From JAAUTG01 sp964458705 (GTDB lineage Bacteria; Bacteroidota; Bacteroidia; Chitinophagales; Saprospiraceae), in contig CAYWKD010000007.1 of assembly GCA_964458705.1 (NCBI GenBank), positions 29,334 through 93,333 of the forward strand: a stretch of 64,000 nucleotides of DNA, in the 5' to 3' direction. Below are positions 8,001-16,784 of the stretch, in pieces. The position numbers and the translations under genes are program-made. Positions within the stretch are counted from its first letter, which is position 1. Every line of letters begins with the position of its first letter. The notes under the pieces are model-generated. The model worked only from the letters and a program-made list of their open reading frames with translations, did no database searches and had not been told where the DNA came from.

Positions 8001-10341
8001 GGGAATGGAGGTCGAAACAGAAAAATTTGAAACAGCAGAAAATGCTTGCTACAAATTAGTGAATAACTACAAATTTATCAACTGGTGTACTTGGAATCCA
8101 AGTAATACAGAAATAGCCGTAGTTGAGCGACCAGACTCTCTGCTTTCTGATAACTTCAAAGTAAGTTTAAGATATTTAGATGAAGATGAGGATGGCATCA
8201 ACGATATTGACGATGGAGATGAAAATAATAATGACACCTATATATATGATACAGAAGGCCCTTACAAAATAAAAGATGTAGCAGAAGCGGTCGCATTCGA
8301 TATCTATGACAATACCCCGTTGACTTATGACGGCGATTTTGTCTTGATAGATAATACTGACCGCTTGAATGTAGAGACTTATACCGCTATTTCTCAATTT
8401 AGTGGCAATACTGAAACCTACGTAAGTGCACAGAGTTATGGTAATTTTGTGTACCGTCAAATTATTAAAGTGATTGATATCAATGCACCTAGTGTGGAGG
8501 TAGCCTCTTACGACAGTTTTTGTGGTGGCGAAACCCCTACTGCCAATGCTGCTAACTGCACAGCAAATGTCGCTATTAATTTTTCAGTAAGTGATGCCTG
8601 CACACCACTCGAAGAGCTGCAAGTCAGCCATCAATTAAAAGCCTTTAATACAGTTGCTAGTGAAGATCTTTTTGGTACATTGGAGCAAATAAGTGATGGA
8701 CAATTCCGCATTGCTGGTAATTACCCTTTGCAGAATAATGGTTTGGCAGCCCAACACACTTTTATTCTTACTGTTACAGATGGCTGTGGTAATACAGCAC
8801 TGATAGAAATTCCGTTTGAAGTCAAAGACTGTAAAGCACCGATCGTGGTCTGCAATATGGGTCTAAGCACTACCATGCCTGTGGATGGTATATTGACTTT
8901 CGATGCTACTGACTTTGATGCTGGAACGCTGGATTTCTGCACAGGACGCGACGCTATTTTATTGACTTTTGCTGACCCGATGCGCTATCCTGATTCTACT
9001 GCTCGCACTTTCCGATGCGAACGAAATGAGGTTGGCGTAGTAGGCGTAACACTTTGGGCAATGGATCAAGCAGGAAATGTGAGTAGCTGTGAAACGTTCA
9101 TTAATATCAACCCATTTGCTGAAAATAGTTGTAGTGGCGAGAATATAGCATCCATAGCTGGATTGGTCAGTACAGAAGATAACAAACGAATAGAAAATGT
9201 TGCCGTTAACTTATCGGGTAACGAGACTGATATGGAAATGACCAACACTAACGGCGAGTTTGCTTTTTCCAATCTGTTGATAGGGTATGACTATACCGTT
9301 AAGCCTATCAAAGACACTAACCCATTGAATGGCGTTTCTACCTTTGATTTACTATTGATTAATAAACATATTCTTGATATAGAACCACTCAATAGCCCTT
9401 ACAAAATGATTGCTGCTGATGTCAATCGCTCGGGTACAATTACAACTTTTGACATGATCCTCATTCGGAGGGTGATTTTGAACTACGATCAGCGTTTTCA
9501 GCAAAATACTTCCTGGCGATTTGTTCCTACACACTATGATTTTCCCGATCCCACTAATCCTTGGCTAGAGAATTTTCCAGAGCAAATGAGTATCAACGAT
9601 TTTGATCAATCAGAAGAAGCTGCTAATTTTATTGCAATCAAAATAGGAGATGTAAATGGCACTTCCGCTCCAAACGACAGCGAGTCTATAGAATCAAGAA
9701 TGCAGGAGTCGCTCACTACATTGAATGCGACAGTTGAAAAAACAGAGGCAGCGGATTTATTCAGGATCAAGCTGAGTATGGATGAATTGGACTTGGTCGA
9801 GGGTTTTCAGTTTTCGCTAATTTATGCTAATGAATTAGAGCTACTAACGGTCGAGAGCAATGAACTGACCAATAAAAACTGGAACAAAGAGGGCAATGAA
9901 GTTAATTTTAGTTGGGTAAAAACAAAAGCAGCACTAACTGAAATAGTGCTAGTCTTTCGATCAAATGCCTCTAGCATCAATTGGGAAAAAATCTTACAAT
10001 TGAACCGCTCAAATATTTCGGCAGAAGTTTACAAAAGCGGTGAAATAGAAACGCTAGAGTTACAAGTAGAAACGCTGAATGAACTGCCAGCAATAGCTGC
10101 TAGTAGTCCTAATCCCTTTCATTTACAAACGCAAATTCCAATTCGTTTATCTGAAAGCTCCAAAGTAATTGTGAACATTCAGAATGTTGCAGGGCAAGTG
10201 GTTTATCAAAAACAACAGCACTGTGAAGCAGGAGTGTATTCGTTGGGTATTGACCGTCGAGAATTGCCGAGTGCGGGTATTTATTTTTGTACAATCACAA
10301 TTGGTAACTTTTCAGCGACACAGAAAATAATTGCATGGTAA
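5026..10341 (+). CDS. giant T9SS cargo: CUB-like, HYR-like, dockerin and cohesin-like modules
   Basis: Secreted 1771-aa protein with a signal peptide of about 19 residues (GVFSQ). A cysteine-rich CUB-like module covers about 30-155 (LRAYDG, GCVTLAFYTNGD). The long middle has repeated cysteine-containing HYR/Ig-like stretches built around DxCGN and IDxxPP-type junctions. A CarboxypepD_reg/SpaA-like module begins near 1375 (GLVSTEDNK). A dockerin-like segment follows: a degenerate first loop near 1429 (DTNPLNGVSTFD) and a canonical loop near 1465 (DVNRSGTITTFD), each followed by an amphipathic helix, then GDVNG near 1541. Residues 1578-1680 look cohesin-like (EGFQFSLIY). The last 80 residues form a type A sorting domain (SSPNPF ... 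SAGIYFCTI). It is probably a calcium-binding surface protein. No enzymatic domain is seen. It heads the cohesin gene series. Confidence 0.85.
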   Translation: MNYKITLLCLLVPLGVFSQTITYFPTNEQNVAVVQCEGFITDDKGQDIPYTDEDNAKNNIVTICPEQPSQHLIKIEFNRFDVAPGDQLRAYDGQDITAPLFTTNSTTGLGMGVSVSDAPGGSMVTASCNNTSGCVTLAFYTNGDRVKGAGFVGIVTCEPRVNTTLDCSRIESFNSGTGKFYTTAQCATGRKKVAIPIPTYINCNATGKLNVTSSCTTTLPNSVSGTGTGFIEAEFPIGQHTVTFQAEEYPDLICEAVIQVLAPNMVCNDDVNVSLSNECIVAITPNLLLENECEPATVTRPADGATVPLFTYNIQLIENDFADIIGYTIEGYPIVDFSAAACGTRLDIRIIKSYLSDTDCDGELFNGIDPDDFPTVNLCWGSITIEDKIPPTIVSGPKPSAIPCYEKSYNEEQLLAQLNELDPDLVGNGGTIELKLTDANIFVAGGDYLEVIENCYYDIDATQWEYITGDCADSETITDWNGLNYEASIFGYYRRIFIVKDRCQNEASFEQRIYIYQPDIIAPAAEIEVPCGTDVDPKAIYEAWIEWIKAGRPNDQRKNYASYLPNFDPTPIDFPNYNITNQSGDEVPLNIASSVCGYAVDWTDSDTVYTCGGSYKIFRTWTLYDWCDGQLKYTSLPPQVIKVGDQVAPEFLTDLSYQISGGSNLSCTVNVRFQQPQVQDDCSGEVAIRVQMNGEEKTFEGTILIFEGIPIDEALNIVLTAQDACGNKTTQTIEETFPDVVPPVAICNSNQAISLGQNCNVTVPAQSFDDGSLDNCGTLTYLAAKLNEDGSLPADSLYTSMITFLSSDLNANCNANVSIAFKVIDGSGNENVCVSQVQLQDKLAPTANHLTETLTCADAAISSLAAISNNINIVEQLDQLADWIQNHPEVGQFNAQDNCTAATDLILHITTADFTQLDRTCRSGTLTYRYRLIDQCGNGSLIYRGILNIKPVSDWSMTFPVDRILFCDSEDALPFTPITISDILTNNGCDSWGMEVETEKFETAENACYKLVNNYKFINWCTWNPSNTEIAVVERPDSLLSDNFKVSLRYLDEDEDGINDIDDGDENNNDTYIYDTEGPYKIKDVAEAVAFDIYDNTPLTYDGDFVLIDNTDRLNVETYTAISQFSGNTETYVSAQSYGNFVYRQIIKVIDINAPSVEVASYDSFCGGETPTANAANCTANVAINFSVSDACTPLEELQVSHQLKAFNTVASEDLFGTLEQISDGQFRIAGNYPLQNNGLAAQHTFILTVTDGCGNTALIEIPFEVKDCKAPIVVCNMGLSTTMPVDGILTFDATDFDAGTLDFCTGRDAILLTFADPMRYPDSTARTFRCERNEVGVVGVTLWAMDQAGNVSSCETFININPFAENSCSGENIASIAGLVSTEDNKRIENVAVNLSGNETDMEMTNTNGEFAFSNLLIGYDYTVKPIKDTNPLNGVSTFDLLLINKHILDIEPLNSPYKMIAADVNRSGTITTFDMILIRRVILNYDQRFQQNTSWRFVPTHYDFPDPTNPWLENFPEQMSINDFDQSEEAANFIAIKIGDVNGTSAPNDSESIESRMQESLTTLNATVEKTEAADLFRIKLSMDELDLVEGFQFSLIYANELELLTVESNELTNKNWNKEGNEVNFSWVKTKAALTEIVLVFRSNASSINWEKILQLNRSNISAEVYKSGEIETLELQVETLNELPAIAASSPNPFHLQTQIPIRLSESSKVIVNIQNVAGQVVYQKQQHCEAGVYSLGIDRRELPSAGIYFCTITIGNFSATQKIIAW

Positions 10342-10489
10342 GCGCATGAACTTTAGCAATTAGGTAATAGATAGAAACACGAAACTAGTAAACTGGGTAA
10401 ACTATCATTATGATTTAACCTGAAAAAGTCTGAATTTCGCAGTCGATTTCTGAAACAAAAAACTTCAATAGAAGTAAAAAACAAACGTA

Positions 10490-11251
10490 ATGATAAGAAT
10501 AATAGCCATGCTTTTGATCGGTTGCTACGTACAGAGTTACGCACAAGTAACCATTTTCACCACTAGTCAGCAAGTAGCGAAAGGAGAAGTCTTTACCACA
10601 GATGTCAAAGTAAAAGGTTTTGAGAAAATTGTGAGTATGCAGTTCTCCATGAAATGGGACACTACCGTAGTAGAACTAATTGGAGTAGAGAATTACGGAC
10701 TTGAAGGTGTGAGGGACGATCGATTTGGTCTGTTCAATGATGGCTTGCGCTTTGCTTGGATTGATGACAATTTATCTGGTGTTACAGTAGCGGATAGTTC
10801 AACTATTTTTTCAATAAAATTTAAAGCACTTTCCGTAGATGATATCGCTTTAATCGAAATCACAAATACACCAGCAGTCATTGAAGTAGTAAATGTCAAT
10901 GAAGATTTCTTGAATGTTACTACGGACAATGGAACAATCACAGTAGGCGAGGGGAGTACCACTTCAACTACTCAACAGTTACAAACAGAAACAGTCTTGC
11001 TTGGAGATAATCAACCAAACCCATTCTTTGAGCAAACGTGGATACCAATAGAAGTAACTGAATATCAAATTGGTGAATTGAAGATATGGTCAACTGACGG
11101 CAAGTGCTTGAAAACACTACCTTTAAAATTAACAAAAGGTAGCAACCATATTCAACTCAGCAGTAACACATTCCCTAATACAGGCGTTTATTACTATCAA
11201 TTATTGACAAAGAATTATGCAAAAACGAAGAAACTGGCAGTTCTACGTTAA
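10490..11251 (+). CDS. single-cohesin T9SS cargo
   Basis: Secreted 253-aa protein. The signal peptide ends near residue 19 (QSYAQ). One cohesin-like module covers about 20-158: it starts with VTIFTTSQQVAKGE, has the MQFSMKWDTTVVEL strand pair, and ends with a GTITVGEG strand. A type A T9SS sorting domain covers about 165-253 (GDNQPNPF ... NTGVYYYQL). The module resembles those in the five-cohesin protein 37 bp downstream and the single module at the end of the 5026 product. Cohesins bind dockerins in cellulosomes, and a dockerin-like segment is encoded 150 bp upstream, so it may be a monovalent adaptor. The interaction is inferred. Confidence 0.8.
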   Translation: MIRIIAMLLIGCYVQSYAQVTIFTTSQQVAKGEVFTTDVKVKGFEKIVSMQFSMKWDTTVVELIGVENYGLEGVRDDRFGLFNDGLRFAWIDDNLSGVTVADSSTIFSIKFKALSVDDIALIEITNTPAVIEVVNVNEDFLNVTTDNGTITVGEGSTTSTTQQLQTETVLLGDNQPNPFFEQTWIPIEVTEYQIGELKIWSTDGKCLKTLPLKLTKGSNHIQLSSNTFPNTGVYYYQLLTKNYAKTKKLAVLR

Positions 11252-11288
11252 TTTTTCAAACCTAATAACTGCCCAAATTCCGATTACA

Positions 11289-14200
11289 ATGAGGAACATT
11301 TTTACTTTTTTAGTGCTATTCAGTTCTTTTAGTGGACTATTAGCACAGACTCCTTCTTTCTCAATAGCGGTATCCAACACAAATCCTGCCGCTGGAGAAA
11401 CTATTACGGTTGATGTTATAACTACAAATTTTAATCAACTCATCAGTTTTGAGTTCTCAGTAAAGTGGGACTCGAATGTGTTTGAATATGTATCAACAGA
11501 TAATGTAACGAGTAATTTGGCGGGTTTTTCTGCTGCTAGTAGCATTGGCAACACACCTAATAACACAGATAATGGTATCGTAAAAACAGCTTGGGTGGAT
11601 TTTGCCACTTTTGCACCTTATTCTTTGGACGATGGTACGATACTTTTTTCATTGACGCTACGAGCCACGCAAAATGCTACTAGCACAATAGAACTTATAA
11701 ATGGATTAGCAGTAGATGAAAACTCTAATGAGATTGCTGTTACGTTGGTCAATAGCTCAGAAATTGTAGTGGGCGATGGTGGAGGAGGAAACATGAATAA
11801 CACCGATCCTATTGCGATTACTATTGGTAATTCAACGGGTATGGTTGGTCAAGAAGTGGTCGTGCCAGTAACAGTAAGTAACTTTGAAGATATGGAAAGT
11901 ATGCAATTTGGTATTGATTATTCACCTTCCATTTTGCGATTTGAACGTATTGAAAATATAGGTTTAGATAATTTACTGACAGGCACACCACAAAGTACAC
12001 CCGTTCCAACAGATGAGGGAAAAATCACCGTCAACTGGTCGAATGCTACACCTGTTTCGCTTTCCGATGACGCAAAAGTATTTGATATCGTCTTTACCAT
12101 ACTTACTGCTAGTCAAGGCAATTCTATTGTATCTGTACAAGATATTATTCCGCTAGAAGCACGCAGAGCAGAGGTCGGTGTGGTTGATATTAATTCCGCA
12201 TCAGGAACGGTTACTATTCAAGATGACGACACAGGCGGTAGCGATAGTTTTGAAATTTCCTTTGGTTCAGCAAGTGGAGAAGTTGGTCAGCAAGTCTGTA
12301 TTCCTGTGAGTGTACAAGGATTTACGGATTTGGAGAGTATCCAATTAGAAATTAATTATACCCCATCTATCTTGAATTTTGCTAGTTTTCAGAATTTTAA
12401 TTTGGACGGCTTAACACAAGGAAACTTTGGAGTTCCTCCCGATCTAGCCGAAGGCAGAATAACCTTAGCATGGACGAATACCTCTGGTGGTACGACAACT
12501 GTTGGGGACGGTACAATATTTGAAATTTGTTTTGACTTAGTAGGAAATGGAACTTCCACAATAGATATTGGTGGTGCAACGCCCGTAGAGGTCATTCAAA
12601 ATGGTGAAGAGATAGACTTAACTACTAATTCTGGTAGCATCACGGCTACGGGTGATCCTATCATCAGCGATGAATTTAGTTTGAACTTACCAACAGTTAC
12701 TGCCCAGCCGAATGAAACAATTTGCTTAGACGTAACAGTAGCGGGCTTTAAAGATATTGCTGGGCTACAATACAGTATGAATTGGAATCCAGCAGTGTTG
12801 AGATTCTCGGAAGTGAAAAACATTAATCCTAACTTTACAGACTTTAGCGATACGAATATTGGAACTTCAGAAGTTGATATGGGAAGCATCAGAGTACAGT
12901 GGAATGACTTTACTGCAAGTGGTGTAACCCTAAACGATGGGACAACAATTTATCAAATATGTTTTGATGTTATTGGCACTTCTGGACAGAACTCCATTAT
13001 CGAATTTGCAAACTCACCTGTGAATATCGAGGTAATTGACTTAAATAACGGATTGGTTGATTTCAATCAAACAAGAGGGCAGGTCAATATATTTGGTGAT
13101 CCATTACCTTCTGACTGCGACGCGAATGCCACTCCTATTTGTGTGTCGAGAGAAACGGTGGCAGTAGGTGATAATACTTGTGTGAGAGTAACAGCACAAA
13201 ATTTCAACAACTTGATTGCCTTGCAACTTAGTATTGCTTACAATCCAGCTATTTTGGACTTCACTGAAATCCGACCAGCCAACACGCCACTCAACTTATC
13301 TCCAGAAGGCAATTTTGGCATCAACGAAGAAATGGGGACAATCACAGTAAGATGGGATGATAACACACTGGCAGGTATTACGTTAACGGATGATACTGAA
13401 CTATTTAGAATTTGCTTTAATGGTCTAGAAGAAGGTTCGACAACTCTAGCTTTTCAAGATACTCCAACAATTATTGAAATTATAGATGCTAACTCTAATG
13501 AGGTCAACTTCAATGGCGGAGAGGGTTCAGTAACCGTGGAAGATGCTTGCGCGCCGTTAATGATTGATGTAGCTTCAAACGATGTAGATTGTAGGGGGGC
13601 AAGTACTGGTCAAATTGATCTTACGGTTCAAGGTGGCGACGGTAACTACACTTATAATTGGCAGGATGCGAATCTTTCAGGAGCAATGGTTTCAGGTTTG
13701 GCAGCAGGAAATTACAACGTTACAATATCCAATGCAGCCTGTTCTTTGACTGAAACTAGAGCTATAACTATCAATCAGCCTGACATGGTACTATCCGCTA
13801 CGGCAGAAGTAACAGGCAACGTAGTTTGTTTTAATGATGGCAACGGAGCTATCTCTGTGAATGCAAATGGCGGTACAGGATTATTTAATTACAGTTGGAC
13901 AGGAGGAATTAGTGGCGCAACTCCGACAGGTGTAGCAGCGGGTAATTATGTGGTTACCGTAACGGATGAAAATAACTGCGAGGTAGTCATCGAAGACATA
14001 ACTGTTCAAGGCCCTACTGAAGGACTTGAAATTACAGTAGATAAGATGGATATTATGTGTGCTGGAGAAAACACAGGCGTGATTGATCTAGTCGTGAGTG
14101 GTGGCACACCAGATTATATTGTAAACTGGCAGGATGATACAACTTCCTTCAGCTTCACTAGAACAGGTTTAAGTAGTGGTATGTATTCATTTTCTGTTAC

Positions 14201-16688
14201 AGATGGTAATAATTGTGTAACGGAATCGAGCGCAATGATTGAAAGCATGGGAGAACCTCTTGTAATCTCCGAATCTTCTGTTACAAAAATTACAGACAGC
14301 AATGGCTCGGTAGATATAACAGTAACAGGTGGCGAAGGGAACTACACTTATCAGTGGACTGGACCTAATGATTTTGTAGCGAATGTACAGGATATATCAG
14401 GGCTAGCAACAGCCGGTTCTTATACTGTTATGATTACTGATGAGGGCGGCTGTACGACAACGCAAGCATTTAATGTGCCAGTGCCATTAGCTTTTAGCGA
14501 ACCTATTATTCAATTCGCTTGTGGTGGAACAAACACAGGTGGTATTGAACTAAATATCATTGGCGGCTTTGAACCATTGCAATACGACTGGAATGTAGAA
14601 GGAAACGAAGGAGTTTTGACAGATTTAGCTAGTGGTATCGTGGAAGTAACGGTAACGGATGCAGAAGGAGAAGCGATTTCTACCACCTACGAAATTCCTA
14701 ATTCTCCAGCTATTAGCACAACTGTAACTGCTACACCTGAAACTTGTAGCTCGATCAGTAACAATGGTGCAATAGAACTAAACTTGTTCGGTGGAACAGG
14801 TAGTTTACTCATAGATTGGGCAGAGGATAGCCTAATGGCTGATGGAAATACTGCACTATCAAATCTTGACAGTGGACGCTATGCCTTTACGGTAACCGAT
14901 TCTGTAGGTTGCAGCATTCAAGATACGATCAACGTCAACTTCATGCCCGATATGCCACAACCTGCTGAATATGAAATTATACCAGTTACTTGTGCTGGAT
15001 TCACAGATGGCACCATTGCATTTACGATTCCTTGTGGCGATCCGGGTTATGTAGTAACTTTGATGGGAGCAGATACTACAACCGTAGAAAGTAACGAATA
15101 CAATCCACAATTCTCGTTTTCTAACCTAGAAGCTGGCACTTATACCTTAATGATACAAGACGGCAATGGCAACACCTTTCCCGATGAAGTAACCATTGCT
15201 GCACCAGATGTATTTGATGTTGTACCAACGATTACTTCTTCAACAGACCTGTTTACGCCTTGCAATGGTAGTGTTCGATTGAATGTATCAGGAGGAAATG
15301 GAGATATTCAATACGAATGGTCAAATGCAACAACATCGAATAGGCTGAGTTCTGCATGTCCAGGAGACTATACCGTAACGATTACAGACAGTAGAGGCTG
15401 CATGCAAATTGATACTTTTGAAGTGACCTTTTTAAATGCAAATGGCATTATTACAGATGCTAACTGCCCTGAAATGGATACAACAGGAAGCATCCTACTC
15501 AATGTAGAAAGTGGACAATCACCCTATTCCTTCGAGTGGCGAGATGTAGATAATCCAAACAACATCATTTCTGAAGCGCAAAACTTAACTGACGTATCAG
15601 CAGGTACTTACACTGTGAAGATAACGGAAGTCTCAGGCGTAGCCATTACTCGTACCTTCAACATTGGCTCTAATTCCGATTTGGAAGTTGTTCCAAGTTT
15701 TGGGGCAAATTACAATGGTTTTGGTGTGAGTTGTAATGGTGCAACGGATGCCATGTTGCGAGCAATGGGTAGAAACAGTGAATCTTACACCTATCGCTGG
15801 GAAAATAGCAGCAGTCTGGAAATTGGTACAGGTAATATGATTAATAATTTAGGGGAAGGAATTTATACCGTTTTTGCGACAGATAATGAGGGATGTACTG
15901 CATCTGCCAATATCATAGTTACAGCACCAGATGCATTGGAACTCACACTAGATGTTTTGGATAGTCAATGCGCTGGACTCAGCAATGGTGAAGTATTAGC
16001 TATGCCAACGGGCGGTCTAGGAATGCCTTACACTTTTGCTTGGAGTATTGATGAAAACTTGAATATTTCTACTATCAATGGTCTAGCTCCCGGAGATTAC
16101 ACTGTTACGATAACCGATGCCAATGATTGCCCTATATCAGAGAACTTTCAAATTACTGAACCATCGCTATTGCAAGTAGAAGTCAAGGTAGAGCCATTTG
16201 ATGCAGATATGGACGGTAGTGCAACAGCGACAGTCATGGGAGGTACTCCTGATTACACTTATGCTTGGACAAACCTGAATGATATCGCTGAACCTGTGAA
16301 GACTACATCGAGCATTGATAAAGTTAGTGAAGAAACTACTTTTCAATTGATTGTAACAGACATACAAGGATGTCAAGACACCACGGAGGTCAATTTCTTT
16401 AGTGAAAATCTTTGCTTAACCAACCGACCAGTTCTTACACCAAACGGTGACGGACTCAACGAAAATCTTGAAATCAGATGCTTAAATGTGTTCTCAGATA
16501 TTCGTTTAGAAGTTTACAGCCGCTGGGGGAGTTTGGTCTTTGAAATGAATGACTACGATGGCTCCTGGAGTGGAACAGACATGGATGGTAATATACTACC
16601 AGATGGTGCTTACTTCTTTGTGTTGCAATACAGCGATGAAAATACAACAAAGCAAGAAAAAGGTTCTGTTACCATACTGACAGAGTAA
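11289..16688 (+). CDS. five-cohesin, SprB-repeat T9SS adhesin (type B CTD)
   Basis: Cell-surface protein of 1799 aa. I chose the ATG at 11289 because it gives a clean signal peptide ending SGLLAQ; the frame is open from 11217. Five cohesin-like modules cover about 22-165, 173-312, 318-456, 461-605 and 612-751. Each has a SxQFxxxWxPxVLxF-type strand, a W in the middle, DGTxxF and a closing GxVTV strand. About twelve SprB-type repeats follow (755-1700), with motifs such as GGxGxYxYxW and LxAGxYxVTVTD. The end (1712-1799) is the gliding-motility/CHU_C type B sorting domain (LTPNGDGLNE, YSRWGSLVF, LPDGAYFF). Type B cargo usually needs a PorP/SprF partner, which follows 96 bp later. The architecture suggests a filamentous, scaffoldin-like adhesin. 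Confidence 0.85.
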   Translation: MRNIFTFLVLFSSFSGLLAQTPSFSIAVSNTNPAAGETITVDVITTNFNQLISFEFSVKWDSNVFEYVSTDNVTSNLAGFSAASSIGNTPNNTDNGIVKTAWVDFATFAPYSLDDGTILFSLTLRATQNATSTIELINGLAVDENSNEIAVTLVNSSEIVVGDGGGGNMNNTDPIAITIGNSTGMVGQEVVVPVTVSNFEDMESMQFGIDYSPSILRFERIENIGLDNLLTGTPQSTPVPTDEGKITVNWSNATPVSLSDDAKVFDIVFTILTASQGNSIVSVQDIIPLEARRAEVGVVDINSASGTVTIQDDDTGGSDSFEISFGSASGEVGQQVCIPVSVQGFTDLESIQLEINYTPSILNFASFQNFNLDGLTQGNFGVPPDLAEGRITLAWTNTSGGTTTVGDGTIFEICFDLVGNGTSTIDIGGATPVEVIQNGEEIDLTTNSGSITATGDPIISDEFSLNLPTVTAQPNETICLDVTVAGFKDIAGLQYSMNWNPAVLRFSEVKNINPNFTDFSDTNIGTSEVDMGSIRVQWNDFTASGVTLNDGTTIYQICFDVIGTSGQNSIIEFANSPVNIEVIDLNNGLVDFNQTRGQVNIFGDPLPSDCDANATPICVSRETVAVGDNTCVRVTAQNFNNLIALQLSIAYNPAILDFTEIRPANTPLNLSPEGNFGINEEMGTITVRWDDNTLAGITLTDDTELFRICFNGLEEGSTTLAFQDTPTIIEIIDANSNEVNFNGGEGSVTVEDACAPLMIDVASNDVDCRGASTGQIDLTVQGGDGNYTYNWQDANLSGAMVSGLAAGNYNVTISNAACSLTETRAITINQPDMVLSATAEVTGNVVCFNDGNGAISVNANGGTGLFNYSWTGGISGATPTGVAAGNYVVTVTDENNCEVVIEDITVQGPTEGLEITVDKMDIMCAGENTGVIDLVVSGGTPDYIVNWQDDTTSFSFTRTGLSSGMYSFSVTDGNNCVTESSAMIESMGEPLVISESSVTKITDSNGSVDITVTGGEGNYTYQWTGPNDFVANVQDISGLATAGSYTVMITDEGGCTTTQAFNVPVPLAFSEPIIQFACGGTNTGGIELNIIGGFEPLQYDWNVEGNEGVLTDLASGIVEVTVTDAEGEAISTTYEIPNSPAISTTVTATPETCSSISNNGAIELNLFGGTGSLLIDWAEDSLMADGNTALSNLDSGRYAFTVTDSVGCSIQDTINVNFMPDMPQPAEYEIIPVTCAGFTDGTIAFTIPCGDPGYVVTLMGADTTTVESNEYNPQFSFSNLEAGTYTLMIQDGNGNTFPDEVTIAAPDVFDVVPTITSSTDLFTPCNGSVRLNVSGGNGDIQYEWSNATTSNRLSSACPGDYTVTITDSRGCMQIDTFEVTFLNANGIITDANCPEMDTTGSILLNVESGQSPYSFEWRDVDNPNNIISEAQNLTDVSAGTYTVKITEVSGVAITRTFNIGSNSDLEVVPSFGANYNGFGVSCNGATDAMLRAMGRNSESYTYRWENSSSLEIGTGNMINNLGEGIYTVFATDNEGCTASANIIVTAPDALELTLDVLDSQCAGLSNGEVLAMPTGGLGMPYTFAWSIDENLNISTINGLAPGDYTVTITDANDCPISENFQITEPSLLQVEVKVEPFDADMDGSATATVMGGTPDYTYAWTNLNDIAEPVKTTSSIDKVSEETTFQLIVTDIQGCQDTTEVNFFSENLCLTNRPVLTPNGDGLNENLEIRCLNVFSDIRLEVYSRWGSLVFEMNDYDGSWSGTDMDGNILPDGAYFFVLQYSDENTTKQEKGSVTILTE

Positions 16689-16703
16689 AAAGAATGGAAC
16701 AAG

Positions 16704-16746
16704 GGGCTTTTGGAGTTTATAGAACCTTAAAAGCCCTCAGCTAAAA
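16704..16746 (+). other. intercistronic hairpin
   Basis: GGGCTTTT (16704-16711) pairs with AAAAGCCC (16739-16746) across a 27-nt loop, between the adhesin and its PorP/SprF gene. No T-tract follows, so it is more likely an mRNA-processing or attenuation element than a full terminator. Confidence 0.4.
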
Positions 16747-16784
16747 ATACAATATTTCCCATACCGATAAATAATTAAGTTAAC

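Noticed and set aside
13560..16390. DNA-level tandem repeats or a CRISPR-like array in the adhesin gene
   Set aside because: The repeats are conserved at protein level only; the nucleotide copies differ and there are no spacers.
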